Below the pieces are notes generated by a model. The model saw nothing but the letters and a program-made list of their open reading frames with translations. It did not search any database and was not told where the DNA came from. This document shows positions 34,358 to 42,496 of a stretch of 64,000 bases of DNA, one piece after another. The translations under genes and the position numbers were made by a program. Each line of letters opens with the position of its first letter. Position 1 is the first letter of the stretch. Origin of the DNA: Carboxydocella sporoproducens DSM 16521. Lineage in GTDB: Bacteria > Bacillota > GCA-003054495 > Carboxydocellales > Carboxydocellaceae. The stretch covers positions 46,798-110,797 of the forward strand of contig NZ_FUXM01000005.1 of the NCBI RefSeq assembly GCF_900167165.1, read 5' to 3'.

Positions 34358-36055
34358 ATGGACGGTTTCGCAATTGCTGCCATAGTATCGGAGTTGAATC
34401 AGGTACTGGCTGGCAGCCGCATTCAAAAAATCCAGCAGCCTACCCCCTGGGAAATCCACCTTTTGGTACGCAATCAAGGTCAAAATTACCGCCTCCTGCT
34501 TTCCGCCCATCCCAAATGGGCGCGTCTACATGTAAGCCGCTGGCAAAAAATCAATCCTCTCTCCCCTCCCATGTTCTGCATGGTTATGCGCAAACATCTG
34601 GAAGGGGGCAAAATTCTGCAATTTAATCAGGAAGGCTTTGAACGGGTGGTAGAGATATTAATCGAAAATACCGATGAACTGGGTCAGCTGGCCCAGCGCC
34701 GTTTGCTGGTAGAAATCATGGGCAAGCATAGCAACATCATCCTGGTAGACCCTGTCAGCAACCTGATCTATGATGGCATCAAACGCTATACCCACGCCGT
34801 CAGCCGTCACCGGGAAGTACTTCCCGGCCGTCCTTACCTTCCCCCGCCACCCCAGGAAAAAGCAATTCCTGGCCATATCCTGGAAGAGGAATGGGGGCCC
34901 TTGCTTCTGGCTGCCGGGGAAAATCTGACTTTAAGCCAGGCGCTCCAGAAAACAGTCGCCGGTTTTAGCCCCAAACGGGCTGCCGATCTAGTAAAGAAAG
35001 CAGGTCTTGACCCTGATTTCCCTCTGGACCAGGTGGGCAACTATGAACTGACCAAAACCTGGTTAGCCCTGCAGGATTTGCTGGCTGAACTGGGCAAAGG
35101 CCCTCATCCCCTTTACTACAATTACCTGGCTGATGCGGAATATCAGCGATTAGAGGCGGAAGAAATTCTGCACTCTCAGCGTCAGAACTTGCTGCGCCTG
35201 GTCAAAGAGGAGATCAATCGCCTGCAAAAGCGGCGGGAATTTCAGGAAAAGGCCCTGGCCGAGGCGGCCTCAGGAGAAAAATATAAGCTCTTTGGAGACC
35301 TGCTGGCTGCCCATCTTTATCAGTGGCAGCCCGGCCTTACTGAACTGACGGTACCCAATTACTATGACCCGGAATTAAAACCGCTGACTATTCCTTTGCA
35401 GCCGGAACTGACAGCTTCTGAACAGGTAGAACACTTTTACAAAAAGTATGGCAAACTGCGTTCAGCTGAGCGCATGGCGACAGAGCAACTGGAAACTATA
35501 ATCAGGGATTTGCAGTACTGGGAAAGTGTTGCCACTAATCTGGAAAATGCCGAGGATGCCAGAGTGCTGGCAGAAATCCGGGAGGAAATAGCGGCAGCCG
35601 GGCTTTTGAAACAAACCGGAAGACAGCGTAAGCCAGAAAAGGCGGAAGAAATCAGCCAGCCCACCCGTTTCAAAACCCGGGATGGCTACCTTTTCCTGGT
35701 CGGCCGTAATAACCGGCAAAATGATTACCTGACCTTGCGTCTGGCCCGGAGTGAAGATTACTGGTTTCATACCAGAGATATCCCTGGCTCCCATGTAATT
35801 TTAAAATGGAACAGTCCAGACCCCCCTCCGGCTGAATTGTTGCAAACCGGTGCCCTGCTGGCCGCCTGGTTCAGCAAGGCCCGCCATTCTTCCCAGGTCC
35901 CGGTTGATTATACCCAGCGCAAAAATGTTAAAAAACCCCGTGGTGCCAAACCGGGATTTGTTATCTATGAACAGCAAAAAACCCTGTACGTCAATCCGGG
36001 CCCGGAAATACTCACCCGCTTGACGACAACAAAGGAGGATGAAAATGAAAATTGA
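34358..36055 (+). CDS. rqcH: Ribosome-associated quality control protein RqcH (NFACT family)
   Basis: A 565-residue NFACT protein that in Bacillus recruits tRNA-Ala to stalled 50S subunits and adds poly-alanine tails. Domains: NFACT-N (1 to about 185; LLLSAHPKWARLHVSRW, PPMFCMVMRKHLEGG, VEIMGKHSNIILVD), helix-hairpin-helix, coiled coil (about 260-430) and NFACT-R (about 455-550; DYWFHTRDIPGSHVILK, KKPRGAKPGFVIYEQQKTL). The start is the ATG of MDGFAIAAIVSEL with GGAGG 14 bases upstream, a wide spacing; the frame further upstream is not conserved. The position usually occupied by Asp-Arg reads Glu-Arg (GFERVV). It overlaps lgt by 11 bases. Confidence 0.94.
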   Translation: MDGFAIAAIVSELNQVLAGSRIQKIQQPTPWEIHLLVRNQGQNYRLLLSAHPKWARLHVSRWQKINPLSPPMFCMVMRKHLEGGKILQFNQEGFERVVEILIENTDELGQLAQRRLLVEIMGKHSNIILVDPVSNLIYDGIKRYTHAVSRHREVLPGRPYLPPPPQEKAIPGHILEEEWGPLLLAAGENLTLSQALQKTVAGFSPKRAADLVKKAGLDPDFPLDQVGNYELTKTWLALQDLLAELGKGPHPLYYNYLADAEYQRLEAEEILHSQRQNLLRLVKEEINRLQKRREFQEKALAEAASGEKYKLFGDLLAAHLYQWQPGLTELTVPNYYDPELKPLTIPLQPELTASEQVEHFYKKYGKLRSAERMATEQLETIIRDLQYWESVATNLENAEDARVLAEIREEIAAAGLLKQTGRQRKPEKAEEISQPTRFKTRDGYLFLVGRNNRQNDYLTLRLARSEDYWFHTRDIPGSHVILKWNSPDPPPAELLQTGALLAAWFSKARHSSQVPVDYTQRKNVKKPRGAKPGFVIYEQQKTLYVNPGPEILTRLTTTKEDENEN

Positions 36056-36788
36056 TCCTATCGCTTTACAAATTGGCCCCCTCACCATCCGCTGGTATGG
36101 GGTGATCATGGCTATCGCTGTTATTATCGGGGTAACGCTGGCTTCCCGGGAAGCCCGGCGTCAGGGGATTGATCCGGAACGCATCCTGGATCTGGCCTTG
36201 ATCGCCGCCCCCCTCAGCTGGTTAGGCGCTCGTCTCTATTATGTCATTTTCAACTGGGATTATTATAGTGCCAATCCCTCTGAAATCCCCAAAATCTGGC
36301 ATGGTGGTCTGGCTATTCACGGCGGCATCTTAACTGCCATCCTGGTGGGACTCTGGTTTAGCCGCCATTACCGCCTGGATTTCTGGCAGCTGGCTGATAT
36401 CTGCGCCCCCAGTTTGATTATGGGCCAGGCCATCGGACGGTGGGGCAATTTCTTCAACCAGGAAGCCTATGGCTATGAAACCGATTTACCCTGGGCCATG
36501 TATATCGATGGCGCCTATCGCCATCCCACTTTTCTTTATGAATCCCTCTGGGATTTAGGGGTTTTCTTTTTCCTGCTCTGGATTCGGCGCAAACCAGTCA
36601 TTCGGAAGGGAGAAGTTTTTCTCCTCTATTTGATGGCCTATTCTGTGGGCCGTTTCATCGTGGAAAGTTTCCGCACCGACAGTTTGATGCTCGGACCTCT
36701 CCGCGCCGCCCAGGTGATGAGTGTGGTACTCTTTACCAGTGCAGGTTTGATAATTCTCTGGCGCAGAAAAAAAAGCGCAGCCCGCTAA
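36045..36788 (+). CDS. lgt: Prolipoprotein diacylglyceryl transferase
   Basis: Adds diacylglycerol to the lipobox cysteine of lipoprotein precursors in the membrane. The 247-residue protein has about seven TM helices and the Lgt signature GRWGNFFNQEAYG, plus WHGGLAIHGGI and HPTFLYESLWDLG. Start is ATG 36045 with AAGGAGG six bases upstream. MetQ in this window is one likely substrate. Downstream is a bidirectional terminator. Confidence 0.97.
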   Translation: MKIDPIALQIGPLTIRWYGVIMAIAVIIGVTLASREARRQGIDPERILDLALIAAPLSWLGARLYYVIFNWDYYSANPSEIPKIWHGGLAIHGGILTAILVGLWFSRHYRLDFWQLADICAPSLIMGQAIGRWGNFFNQEAYGYETDLPWAMYIDGAYRHPTFLYESLWDLGVFFFLLWIRRKPVIRKGEVFLLYLMAYSVGRFIVESFRTDSLMLGPLRAAQVMSVVLFTSAGLIILWRRKKSAAR

Positions 36789-36807
36789 GGGGTGCGCCTT
36801 TTATTTT
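36775..36807. terminator. Bidirectional terminator between lgt and the convergent methyltransferase gene
   Basis: GCGCA/TGCGC plus CCC/GGG form a stem, with A-rich sequence before it and TTTTATTTTT after it, so both converging transcripts can end here. It overlaps the ends of the two genes. Confidence 0.8.
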
Positions 36808-37457
36808 TGCAGCTGAAAAATTTTGATTTTATAAGTATAGCCCCCCTGCTCCACTGGCCAGATTTGCTGCTCGACCTGCCAGCCCTGCTGCTCCAAAAAC
36901 TGCAAAAATCGCAGGGCATCCACCCGGCCATATTCAGCAATAACCAGTTTCCCCCCTGGTAGCAAATTGTTATTAAAGATTTGCTCCAGATACGGATGAT
37001 TTAGCGGCTGATAGATAAAATCGGAACCGGTAATTATATGGAACTTTTCCTGGATGTTAAATTGACGCCAGTCTGCCACTTGCTGAACCATATTAGCTGC
37101 CGCCCCGTTCTTGAGGGCATTCTGACGGGCCAGCTCCACGGCGGCAGGAATATAGTCAGTTTGGATAACCCATGCCCCTTTGAGAGCCGCCACAATTCCA
37201 GGCAACCCCAGGCCTGCCCCAAGCTCCAGTACCTTTTTACCGGTCAAATCCTCCCCCTGCCAGTACCAGCGGGCCAGGGCCAGGGCCGAAGGCCACAACT
37301 CCACCCAAACGGGAGATTCTCCATCCGGCAGGGTATGGGGTAAAATTTCTTCACTATTGGCCACTACAGTAAAATTAAGGACTTTGCCGCCCAGATCAAT
37401 TTCCAGTTCCCGGGTTTTGATCACCGGCCCAATCTGAGTGCCAGGGTTGCTGTTCAT
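36801..37457 (-). CDS. Class I SAM-dependent methyltransferase (lysine-methyltransferase-like)
   Basis: A 218-residue Rossmann methyltransferase. Motif I is VLELGAGLGLPGIVAAL (about 78-94), followed by the acidic TDY and the SDFIYQP block, which resemble METTL21/EEF2KMT-type protein methyltransferases, where a PVWVELWPSALALARW stretch also precedes motif I. The start at ATG 37457 has GGGAGGTG upstream; the gene overlaps the GGCT-like gene by 62 bases. The substrate is unknown. Confidence 0.8.
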   Translation of the reverse strand: MNSNPGTQIGPVIKTRELEIDLGGKVLNFTVVANSEEILPHTLPDGESPVWVELWPSALALARWYWQGEDLTGKKVLELGAGLGLPGIVAALKGAWVIQTDYIPAAVELARQNALKNGAAANMVQQVADWRQFNIQEKFHIITGSDFIYQPLNHPYLEQIFNNNLLPGGKLVIAEYGRVDALRFLQFLEQQGWQVEQQIWPVEQGGYTYKIKIFQLQK

Positions 37458-37809
37458 ATGGCACCTCCCATTCCTGTCGAACCGGTCCGGTCCAGACGTA
37501 GATATATACCTCCTGCTGATCCACTGTTCTGGTTTTTTGTCGGATATATAAGCCACTATGGGTATCTGGATCGTAATCTTCCAGTTCATCCAGTTCCCGC
37601 AGCAGCTCTTCATCAACCCAGTAGATCTCCCCTTTGATTTTGCCTGCTTCATCCGGTACTGCTCCCGGATAGGCTGGTGTTACCTGATAAAGGGCATAGC
37701 CCCATACCTCAGCCGCCACCGGACCAGCCAGTGCCCTGTGCAATAGCCTGTGATTGGACTGGCCTTTCAGCAATGTACCATAAACGAATACTTTAATTCC
37801 CTGGTTCAA
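37396..37809 (-). CDS. Gamma-glutamylcyclotransferase-like (AIG2/GGCT) protein
   Basis: A 137-residue protein with the GGCT fold markers: VFVYGTLLKGQSNH (substrate loop) near the N-terminus and DELEDYDP with the catalytic-type Glu (about 75). Family enzymes release 5-oxoproline from gamma-glutamyl amines, and many bacterial members have unknown substrates. It overlaps the upstream hydrolase gene by four bases and the downstream methyltransferase by 62, so the three are co-expressed. Confidence 0.85.
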   Translation of the reverse strand: MNQGIKVFVYGTLLKGQSNHRLLHRALAGPVAAEVWGYALYQVTPAYPGAVPDEAGKIKGEIYWVDEELLRELDELEDYDPDTHSGLYIRQKTRTVDQQEVYIYVWTGPVRQEWEVPYEQQPWHSDWAGDQNPGTGN

Positions 37810-39368
37810 TTGTGACCCTCCTCATTCACTAAATAATCAGGATAAGGTATGCCAAAATATTTCAGTAGCCAGGGTACCAGATCAACCAGCCGGGGATGTT
37901 CCTTCTGCCATTCAGCGCCACAGACAATCAACGGTACCAGGGAATCGACGGCATGTAGAGAACCATGGCTGCCAAAGCCCAGATGCAAAGGTGACCCCAG
38001 GCCACCAAATTCATAACCCGGCGCAGCAGTAATGACCACATCCCCGGCATTGCGGGATCGCAGCAGGGCCGAAATACGGCGAAAAGCATCGGGATAATGG
38101 CCGAACTTCAGATACTGCCCTTCCACCCTGGCATCGATAGCGGACAGGTCTCCTTCCCAGTGCCAGCTATTACCGTAAAGATCTCGGCCAGTGCCTCCTT
38201 TAACAAACCAGAGAGCCCGATTACCATTTTTGATCCAGAATTTGGTCATCCCCTGCCATTCCTCTTTCCAGAGAATCAGATCAATGCGGCTATCCCCTTC
38301 CAGGAGCTCCAGCAGTTTTTGCATGACCCGGGCCCGTTTCAGGGGCTTACGACGCAGGATATAGATATGGGCCGCCCGTTCATTGGGAGCAATGGCAATA
38401 TCCTTCCCAGGCAATGCCAGTTTGCGACCCAGGGGAACCTGTTTCAGAGGAGCCAGCAAAGCGGGCAAGTCAATAATAGCTTCCGGACTGTTTAATATCC
38501 TGCTTTGGCTGTGGTCTCCCGTTACGATAAATACCGTTTCAGCCAGAGCCTGTTCCCAGCTGGGATAGGCATCCAGAATTTTACAAATCTGCCGATCGGC
38601 CCGCATCAGGCTCTCATAGGCAGTCAGGGGATCATGGCGATGACAGTATCCATCATTATCGGGCAAATAGACCAGCATCAAGGGCGGCTGATGCCCATGG
38701 CTGATCAGATAGCTGGTCACTGTCCCGGAAAATTCATCATTAACACCGAATTTATTCAGCGGCCCGGCCGGAGCCCAGAATTCATCATCTTTAAACAACC
38801 TGGCCGGACGGCAGATTTCGCCCAGTACCAGCAGACTGGGCCCCATTAACCTGCCAGCCAGGCGAAATCTGGTCAGGAGGTTAATCAGCCAGGGAATTCT
38901 GGTTTCAAAAACCTGGCGGCCGCGAAAAATGTAGAAATTTATGGCCGCAGTCGTTAATCCCTGATCTTCCAGCAGCTCATACACAGTTTTTATTCTTCGG
39001 CTTAACTGCCGCCCATTGAGGTTAAAGATAAGGTCCTGCATCACTGTAGGCAGGCCCAATTTCCAGATAGCCGTAAAACTGGCGCCATAGTTAATCATCC
39101 GCTTCTCCCAGCGGCTGAACCAGACAAATCCGGGAACCTGGTGTAAATCCGGGTAGGTACCAGTAACAATGGAACTGGTACAGGTAGGGGTCATGGTGGG
39201 GAAAACACTGACACAATCGTAAAAAATCCGTCCCCGCCTGACCAGAAACTCCAGTCCTGGAACCATTCCCTGCTCCAGGCAATCCCTGACCACAGCCGGA
39301 TTGAGGGAGTCAATAATAATCAATATCACCTTTTTCTGTTTACTGACAGAAACAGGTATGGATTGCAT
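37806..39368 (-). CDS. Alkaline phosphatase superfamily (type I phosphodiesterase/nucleotide pyrophosphatase-like) hydrolase
   Basis: A 520-residue two-metal hydrolase. Metal and nucleophile positions are visible: IIIDS near residue 20, the nucleophile Thr in FPTMTPTCTSSIVTG, the aspartate/histidine in LPDNDGYCHRHD, TGDHSQ and GFGSHGS near the C-terminus. There is no clear signal peptide, so it may act in the cytoplasm. Between the nucleophile region and the next metal site a long variable cap holds GRQVFETRIPW. It shows a clear family but no specific substrate. Start at 39368 with GGGGAGAAG. Confidence 0.85.
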   Translation of the reverse strand: MQSIPVSVSKQKKVILIIIDSLNPAVVRDCLEQGMVPGLEFLVRRGRIFYDCVSVFPTMTPTCTSSIVTGTYPDLHQVPGFVWFSRWEKRMINYGASFTAIWKLGLPTVMQDLIFNLNGRQLSRRIKTVYELLEDQGLTTAAINFYIFRGRQVFETRIPWLINLLTRFRLAGRLMGPSLLVLGEICRPARLFKDDEFWAPAGPLNKFGVNDEFSGTVTSYLISHGHQPPLMLVYLPDNDGYCHRHDPLTAYESLMRADRQICKILDAYPSWEQALAETVFIVTGDHSQSRILNSPEAIIDLPALLAPLKQVPLGRKLALPGKDIAIAPNERAAHIYILRRKPLKRARVMQKLLELLEGDSRIDLILWKEEWQGMTKFWIKNGNRALWFVKGGTGRDLYGNSWHWEGDLSAIDARVEGQYLKFGHYPDAFRRISALLRSRNAGDVVITAAPGYEFGGLGSPLHLGFGSHGSLHAVDSLVPLIVCGAEWQKEHPRLVDLVPWLLKYFGIPYPDYLVNEEGHN

Positions 39369-39384
39369 CTTCTTCTCCCCTATC

Positions 39385-39423
39385 CCTCCTGCATATATTT
39401 TAATTGTACACTGAAGCAGGAGG
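39385..39423. repeat. Inverted repeat in the divergent promoter region of the hydrolase and YkvI-like genes
   Basis: CCTCCTGC (39385-39392) and GCAGGAGG (39416-39423) are exact inverted repeats. The right copy contains the ribosome site of the YkvI-like gene, and the left one that of the hydrolase, so the symmetry may simply reflect two divergent Shine-Dalgarno sequences. Confidence 0.35.
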
Positions 39424-39430
39424 TAAGTGC

Positions 39431-40480
39431 ATGGTTAAAAAAGAAAATTTTTCTACCTGGCAAATTGCCGCCACCTATATTGGTACCATGGTAGGTGCAG
39501 GATTTGCCTCCGGTCAGGAAACCCTGCAGTTTTTTTCTTCCTACGGCACCCAGGGCCTCTGGGGCATTTTACTGGCCACTTTCGGCTTTGGCTTTTTTGG
39601 TATGCTGGTCATGCGCTTTGCCTGGCAAATTAATGCCAGCAGCCACGCTGCTCTCTTTCGTCTGCTGTTTGGCCCCCTGCTGGGTAGTTTTCTCGACTGG
39701 CTGCTCAATGCCTTTCTTTTTTCCACCCTGCTAATCATGCTTGCAGCTTCCGGAGCTGTCTTTGAAGAACATCTGGGCCTGTCCCGTTGGTGGGGAATTC
39801 TTCTGGCTGCCTTGCTCGCCTTGCTGGTTCTCTTTTTTGGTGTTCGCGGCATCCTGGCCGCCAATGCCTGGCTGGTGCCCCTCTTGATCCTTATGGTTCT
39901 GGGGATCAGCCTTTATTCCCTCTTTTATCACGGCCTGAGCTGGGAAGTAATGGCCCAACCTCCCGCCAGCCCAGGAGTAGCGCCCCACTGGCTGCTGGCT
40001 TCCCTTTTATACCTCTCCTATAATCTGATTTTATCTGCCACTATTTTAGCCCCTTTGGGTGGCCAAAGTCAAAAAAGCAGCCCCCTTTATCTGGGAGCCT
40101 GGCTGGGTGCGCTCGGGATAGGCTTGCTTACTGTTTTGATTGCCCTGGTGGTGCTGGTTCATTTTCCCCAGATCCTGGACTTCGAAATCCCTATCCTGTA
40201 TATTGTCAAGCCACACCCATTTTTTATCCGCCTGATTGTTATCCTGGTGCTGTGGACCGAAATCTTCACTACCATGATTGCCAATCTCTTTGGTCTGGCT
40301 GTCCGTTTACAGGATAAATGGGGTAAACCTCCCCTCTTCTGGTCTTTCATCCTGCTGGCCGCAGCCATTCTCTTTTCCCACTATCCTTTCAGCTTACTGG
40401 TAGAAACCCTCTATCCCCTGCTAGGGTATGCAGGACTTGCTTTTCTGCTGGCCCTATCCTATCATTTTCTGAAAAATTAA
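39431..40480 (+). CDS. YkvI-family membrane transporter (APC superfamily-like)
   Basis: A 349-residue integral membrane protein with about ten TM segments. The first helix region WQIAATYIGTMVGAGFASGQET is diagnostic of the YkvI/YjfP-type transporters related to amino acid or nucleobase symporters; the GTMVGAGFASGQE loop would form the unwound substrate site. Start at ATG 39431 with GGAGGT. The substrate is unknown. A promoter and terminator lie downstream of it, bracketing a candidate sRNA. Confidence 0.85.
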   Translation: MVKKENFSTWQIAATYIGTMVGAGFASGQETLQFFSSYGTQGLWGILLATFGFGFFGMLVMRFAWQINASSHAALFRLLFGPLLGSFLDWLLNAFLFSTLLIMLAASGAVFEEHLGLSRWWGILLAALLALLVLFFGVRGILAANAWLVPLLILMVLGISLYSLFYHGLSWEVMAQPPASPGVAPHWLLASLLYLSYNLILSATILAPLGGQSQKSSPLYLGAWLGALGIGLLTVLIALVVLVHFPQILDFEIPILYIVKPHPFFIRLIVILVLWTEIFTTMIANLFGLAVRLQDKWGKPPLFWSFILLAAAILFSHYPFSLLVETLYPLLGYAGLAFLLALSYHFLKN

Positions 40481-40496
40481 ATTTTTTGCCAACCTC

Positions 40497-40525
40497 TTGC
40501 CAAAAGAGCAAATAAGTGTTATCAT
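40497..40525 (+). promoter_or_regulatory. Sigma-A promoter of a candidate sRNA
   Basis: TTGCCA (40497-40502) and TATCAT (40520-40525) with a 17-base spacer in the region between two convergent genes; no gene on the plus strand starts downstream of it. Confidence 0.6.
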
Positions 40526-40531
40526 TACTGT

Positions 40532-40669
40532 GTCGAGGTTAAGTGAACACCTTCACTATCACTTGCCTCCGCAACGCTATTTCTCCCTTCTTACCTCCCA
40601 TAACTCATATATTTTCTTGTAATGTTTTTAAAGGCAGGGTGATCGGAAATTGGCCCTGCCCCTTTTTTA
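40532..40669 (+). ncRNA. Candidate small RNA with CU-rich anti-Shine-Dalgarno region
   Basis: A promoter, about 100 bases and an intrinsic terminator lie between the convergent YkvI-like and UroD-like genes. The predicted RNA of about 138 nt has a 5' hairpin (AGTGAA-CACC-TTCACT, 40542-40557), a probably unpaired stretch at 40562-40605 with CCTCC, CTCCC and ACCTCCC motifs, and the terminator stem. Exposed C-rich motifs complementary to GGAGG are a hallmark of Gram-positive regulatory RNAs such as RsaE/RoxS and FsrA. No convincing ORF is present: an open frame from GTG 40543 runs through the terminator. Confidence 0.55.
40633..40669. terminator. Intrinsic terminator (plus strand; also usable by the convergent gene)
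   Basis: GGCAGGG (40633-40639) pairs with CCCTGCC (40654-40660), followed by CCTTTTTT on the plus strand. On the minus strand the stem is followed by TTTAAAAAC, a weaker signal for the UroD-like gene. Confidence 0.85.
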
Positions 40670-41665
40670 TCTCTTGCTTAATAAATCCAGATACTCCTTC
40701 CTGGTTCTACGGGTTAACCCGCTGCTGGTGGCGAGAATATGCCCACCCGGCAATGTGCGACCAGCAGCACAGACCTTCGCCAGCCTTTGTTCAAATTCCT
40801 TCGGGCTGATATTCCCTTCCAGCCAGCCTGGATCCAGATTACCCATCACCAGCAGGTTCCCTAGCAACTTGACCAGTTCCGCATCGCCCAGATCCTGGCC
40901 ACAGGCCCACTCCAGTCCCTGTATGCCCCGTAAGCGGGTACGGGTCAGGGCTGGCAAGATGGAACGCAAGTCCCCATCACAATGCAATAATACCGGTATA
41001 CCATCCTTTTCTAACTCCCGGGCCAGGAAATCATAAACAGGAAACAGAGCTACCGCCAGAATATGGCCTGGTACTACCGGGCCCAGTTGATTGGCAAAAT
41101 CATCGGCGATTATTATCCCCTGGGCCCCGGCCTGAATGGCCAGCCGGGCCAGTTCCAGCTGGTATTCCCCCAGGGCCTGCCAGAACTGCCCCATCTTCTC
41201 CGTATTGTTTTCACAGGCATTGAGGAAAGCGGTATACTCCACCAGCGTACTGGCCAGCTGATATGGGCCATCCAGCAGGGCAAAGACAAACAGGTCACTC
41301 TCCTGCCGCCAGCGCCTGAAATAACCGTAATCGTATGCAGTCGCTTCCGGCCAGTTAATGGTAGTTTCCCAGCGCAAAAAATCCACCGCCGGTTCCACAT
41401 AAAGGGGGCAATCTTCCCACCAGAAGAAAAAACGTCCCCATTCATCCAGCCAGATTCTTCTGCCTTCGATTTCCAGCCCGGTATCCTGAGGCGCTGGCCG
41501 CTCCGGCCCTTCCACGACCAGGAAAGCGCCGTACTGTTGCCAGAACTGACTTTTCTCTTCCCAGGTGGAACCGGTTAGGTCAGCAGGAGCCAGCAGTTCT
41601 CCCCAGGGAGTTACTTCTGGTTTGAGTCCTTGTAACACCTGGAAAACTATTTCCCTCTTTTCCAT
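40667..41665 (-). CDS. Uroporphyrinogen decarboxylase-like (URO-D / corrinoid methyltransferase) protein
   Basis: A 332-residue TIM-barrel protein of the UroD/MtaA/CmuA family (COG0407 type). Visible family segments are YQLASTLVEYTAFL, LHCDGDLRSILP (the Cys after His is seen in the zinc-dependent methyl-transfer branch), GLEWACGQDLGDAELV and the closing GGHILATSSGL. Many members of this family in Clostridia transfer methyl groups to or from corrinoid proteins; none of the canonical decarboxylase N-terminus is present. It is not adjacent to any haem or corrinoid gene here. Start ATG 41665 with GGGGTGAGAGG, 13 bases after ccdA. Confidence 0.75.
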   Translation of the reverse strand: MEKREIVFQVLQGLKPEVTPWGELLAPADLTGSTWEEKSQFWQQYGAFLVVEGPERPAPQDTGLEIEGRRIWLDEWGRFFFWWEDCPLYVEPAVDFLRWETTINWPEATAYDYGYFRRWRQESDLFVFALLDGPYQLASTLVEYTAFLNACENNTEKMGQFWQALGEYQLELARLAIQAGAQGIIIADDFANQLGPVVPGHILAVALFPVYDFLARELEKDGIPVLLHCDGDLRSILPALTRTRLRGIQGLEWACGQDLGDAELVKLLGNLLVMGNLDPGWLEGNISPKEFEQRLAKVCAAGRTLPGGHILATSSGLTRRTRKEYLDLLSKR

Positions 41666-41678
41666 CCTCTCACCCCGT

Positions 41679-42380
41679 CTAGATGGCCAACCAGGAAAAA
41701 TATCCGGCAATCAGCCCCAGTTTATTGGTAAAAATCAGGATCCCCAGGATGATCATAATCACCCCGGCCACCAGGGAAACCACGGGCAAAAACCTGGCCA
41801 TCCTGTTTAATGCCGACTGAAATTTGTCAACAGCCAGGGCAGTAACCAGAAAAGGTAAACCCAGTCCCAGAGAATAAAGGGAAAGTAAATAAATGCCTTT
41901 ATTGACAGTAGCCTCCGTACTGGCATAAAGCAAGATAGACGAAAGGATAGGCCCCACACAGGGAGTCCAGCCGGCCGCAAAGGCCAGGCCCAGCAAAAAA
42001 GCCCCTAATCCACCAGCCCGGGGAGTGGCCTGCCAGCGCACTTCCCGGTAGAACATCTCCAGTGGCAGCAGCCCTGTCATAAACAGGCCAAAAATGATAA
42101 TCAATGCCCCGCTTATTCGGCGTAATATGTCTTTATATTGCAACAGTAGTTTGCCCACTGCACTGGCAGATGCTCCCAGCAAAATGAAAAGCAATGAAAA
42201 ACCTAGAATAAACAAAAGCGCCCTGGTTAAAAGTCTGAGCCGTTTCCCCTCGGCAAGAGTGGCATTTTGGGTACTGCCAGCCAGATAAGCTACATAGGCG
42301 GGAATCAAAGGTAATACACAGGGTGAAGCAAAGGAAACTACACCAGCGGCAAAAGCCAGCCAACCCGATACATTGGTCAA
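41679..42380 (-). CDS. ccdA: Cytochrome c biogenesis / thiol-disulfide transporter CcdA
   Basis: Carries reducing power across the membrane for cytochrome c maturation and other extracytoplasmic thiol reductions. The 233-residue protein has six TM helices and the two redox cysteines in SPCVLPLIP and WTPCVGPIL (about 20 and 137). Initiation is most likely at the TTG at 42380, with AAGGGGTG six bases upstream; an in-frame TTG at 42401 lacks a ribosome site. A plausible partner is the hexahaem cytochrome at 2238-3737. Confidence 0.93.
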   Translation of the reverse strand: MTNVSGWLAFAAGVVSFASPCVLPLIPAYVAYLAGSTQNATLAEGKRLRLLTRALLFILGFSLLFILLGASASAVGKLLLQYKDILRRISGALIIIFGLFMTGLLPLEMFYREVRWQATPRAGGLGAFLLGLAFAAGWTPCVGPILSSILLYASTEATVNKGIYLLSLYSLGLGLPFLVTALAVDKFQSALNRMARFLPVVSLVAGVIMIILGILIFTNKLGLIAGYFSWLAI

Positions 42381-42441
42381 GATTAACACCCCTTCGCTCA
42401 AGTTTTCTATCTAATTATACCAGAAAAATTGCAAAAAGGCA

Positions 42442-42471
42442 TTGACTTTTTGACCATTCCTGATGTATATA
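42442..42471 (+). promoter_or_regulatory. Promoter of the short KamA-like gene
   Basis: TTGACT (42442-42447) and TATATA (42466-42471) are 18 bases apart, and the start codon is 26 bases downstream. Confidence 0.6.
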
Positions 42472-42496
42472 GAATGATTGGAAAGGAGGAGTGAAG

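Noticed and set aside
39385..39423. Regulatory hairpin between the hydrolase and the YkvI-like gene
   Set aside because: The two arms are the divergent ribosome sites of the genes; symmetry alone is not good evidence for an operator.
40543..40809. Open frame starting with GTG in the candidate sRNA
   Set aside because: It runs through the terminator and into the antisense strand of the UroD-like gene; composition and start context do not support coding.
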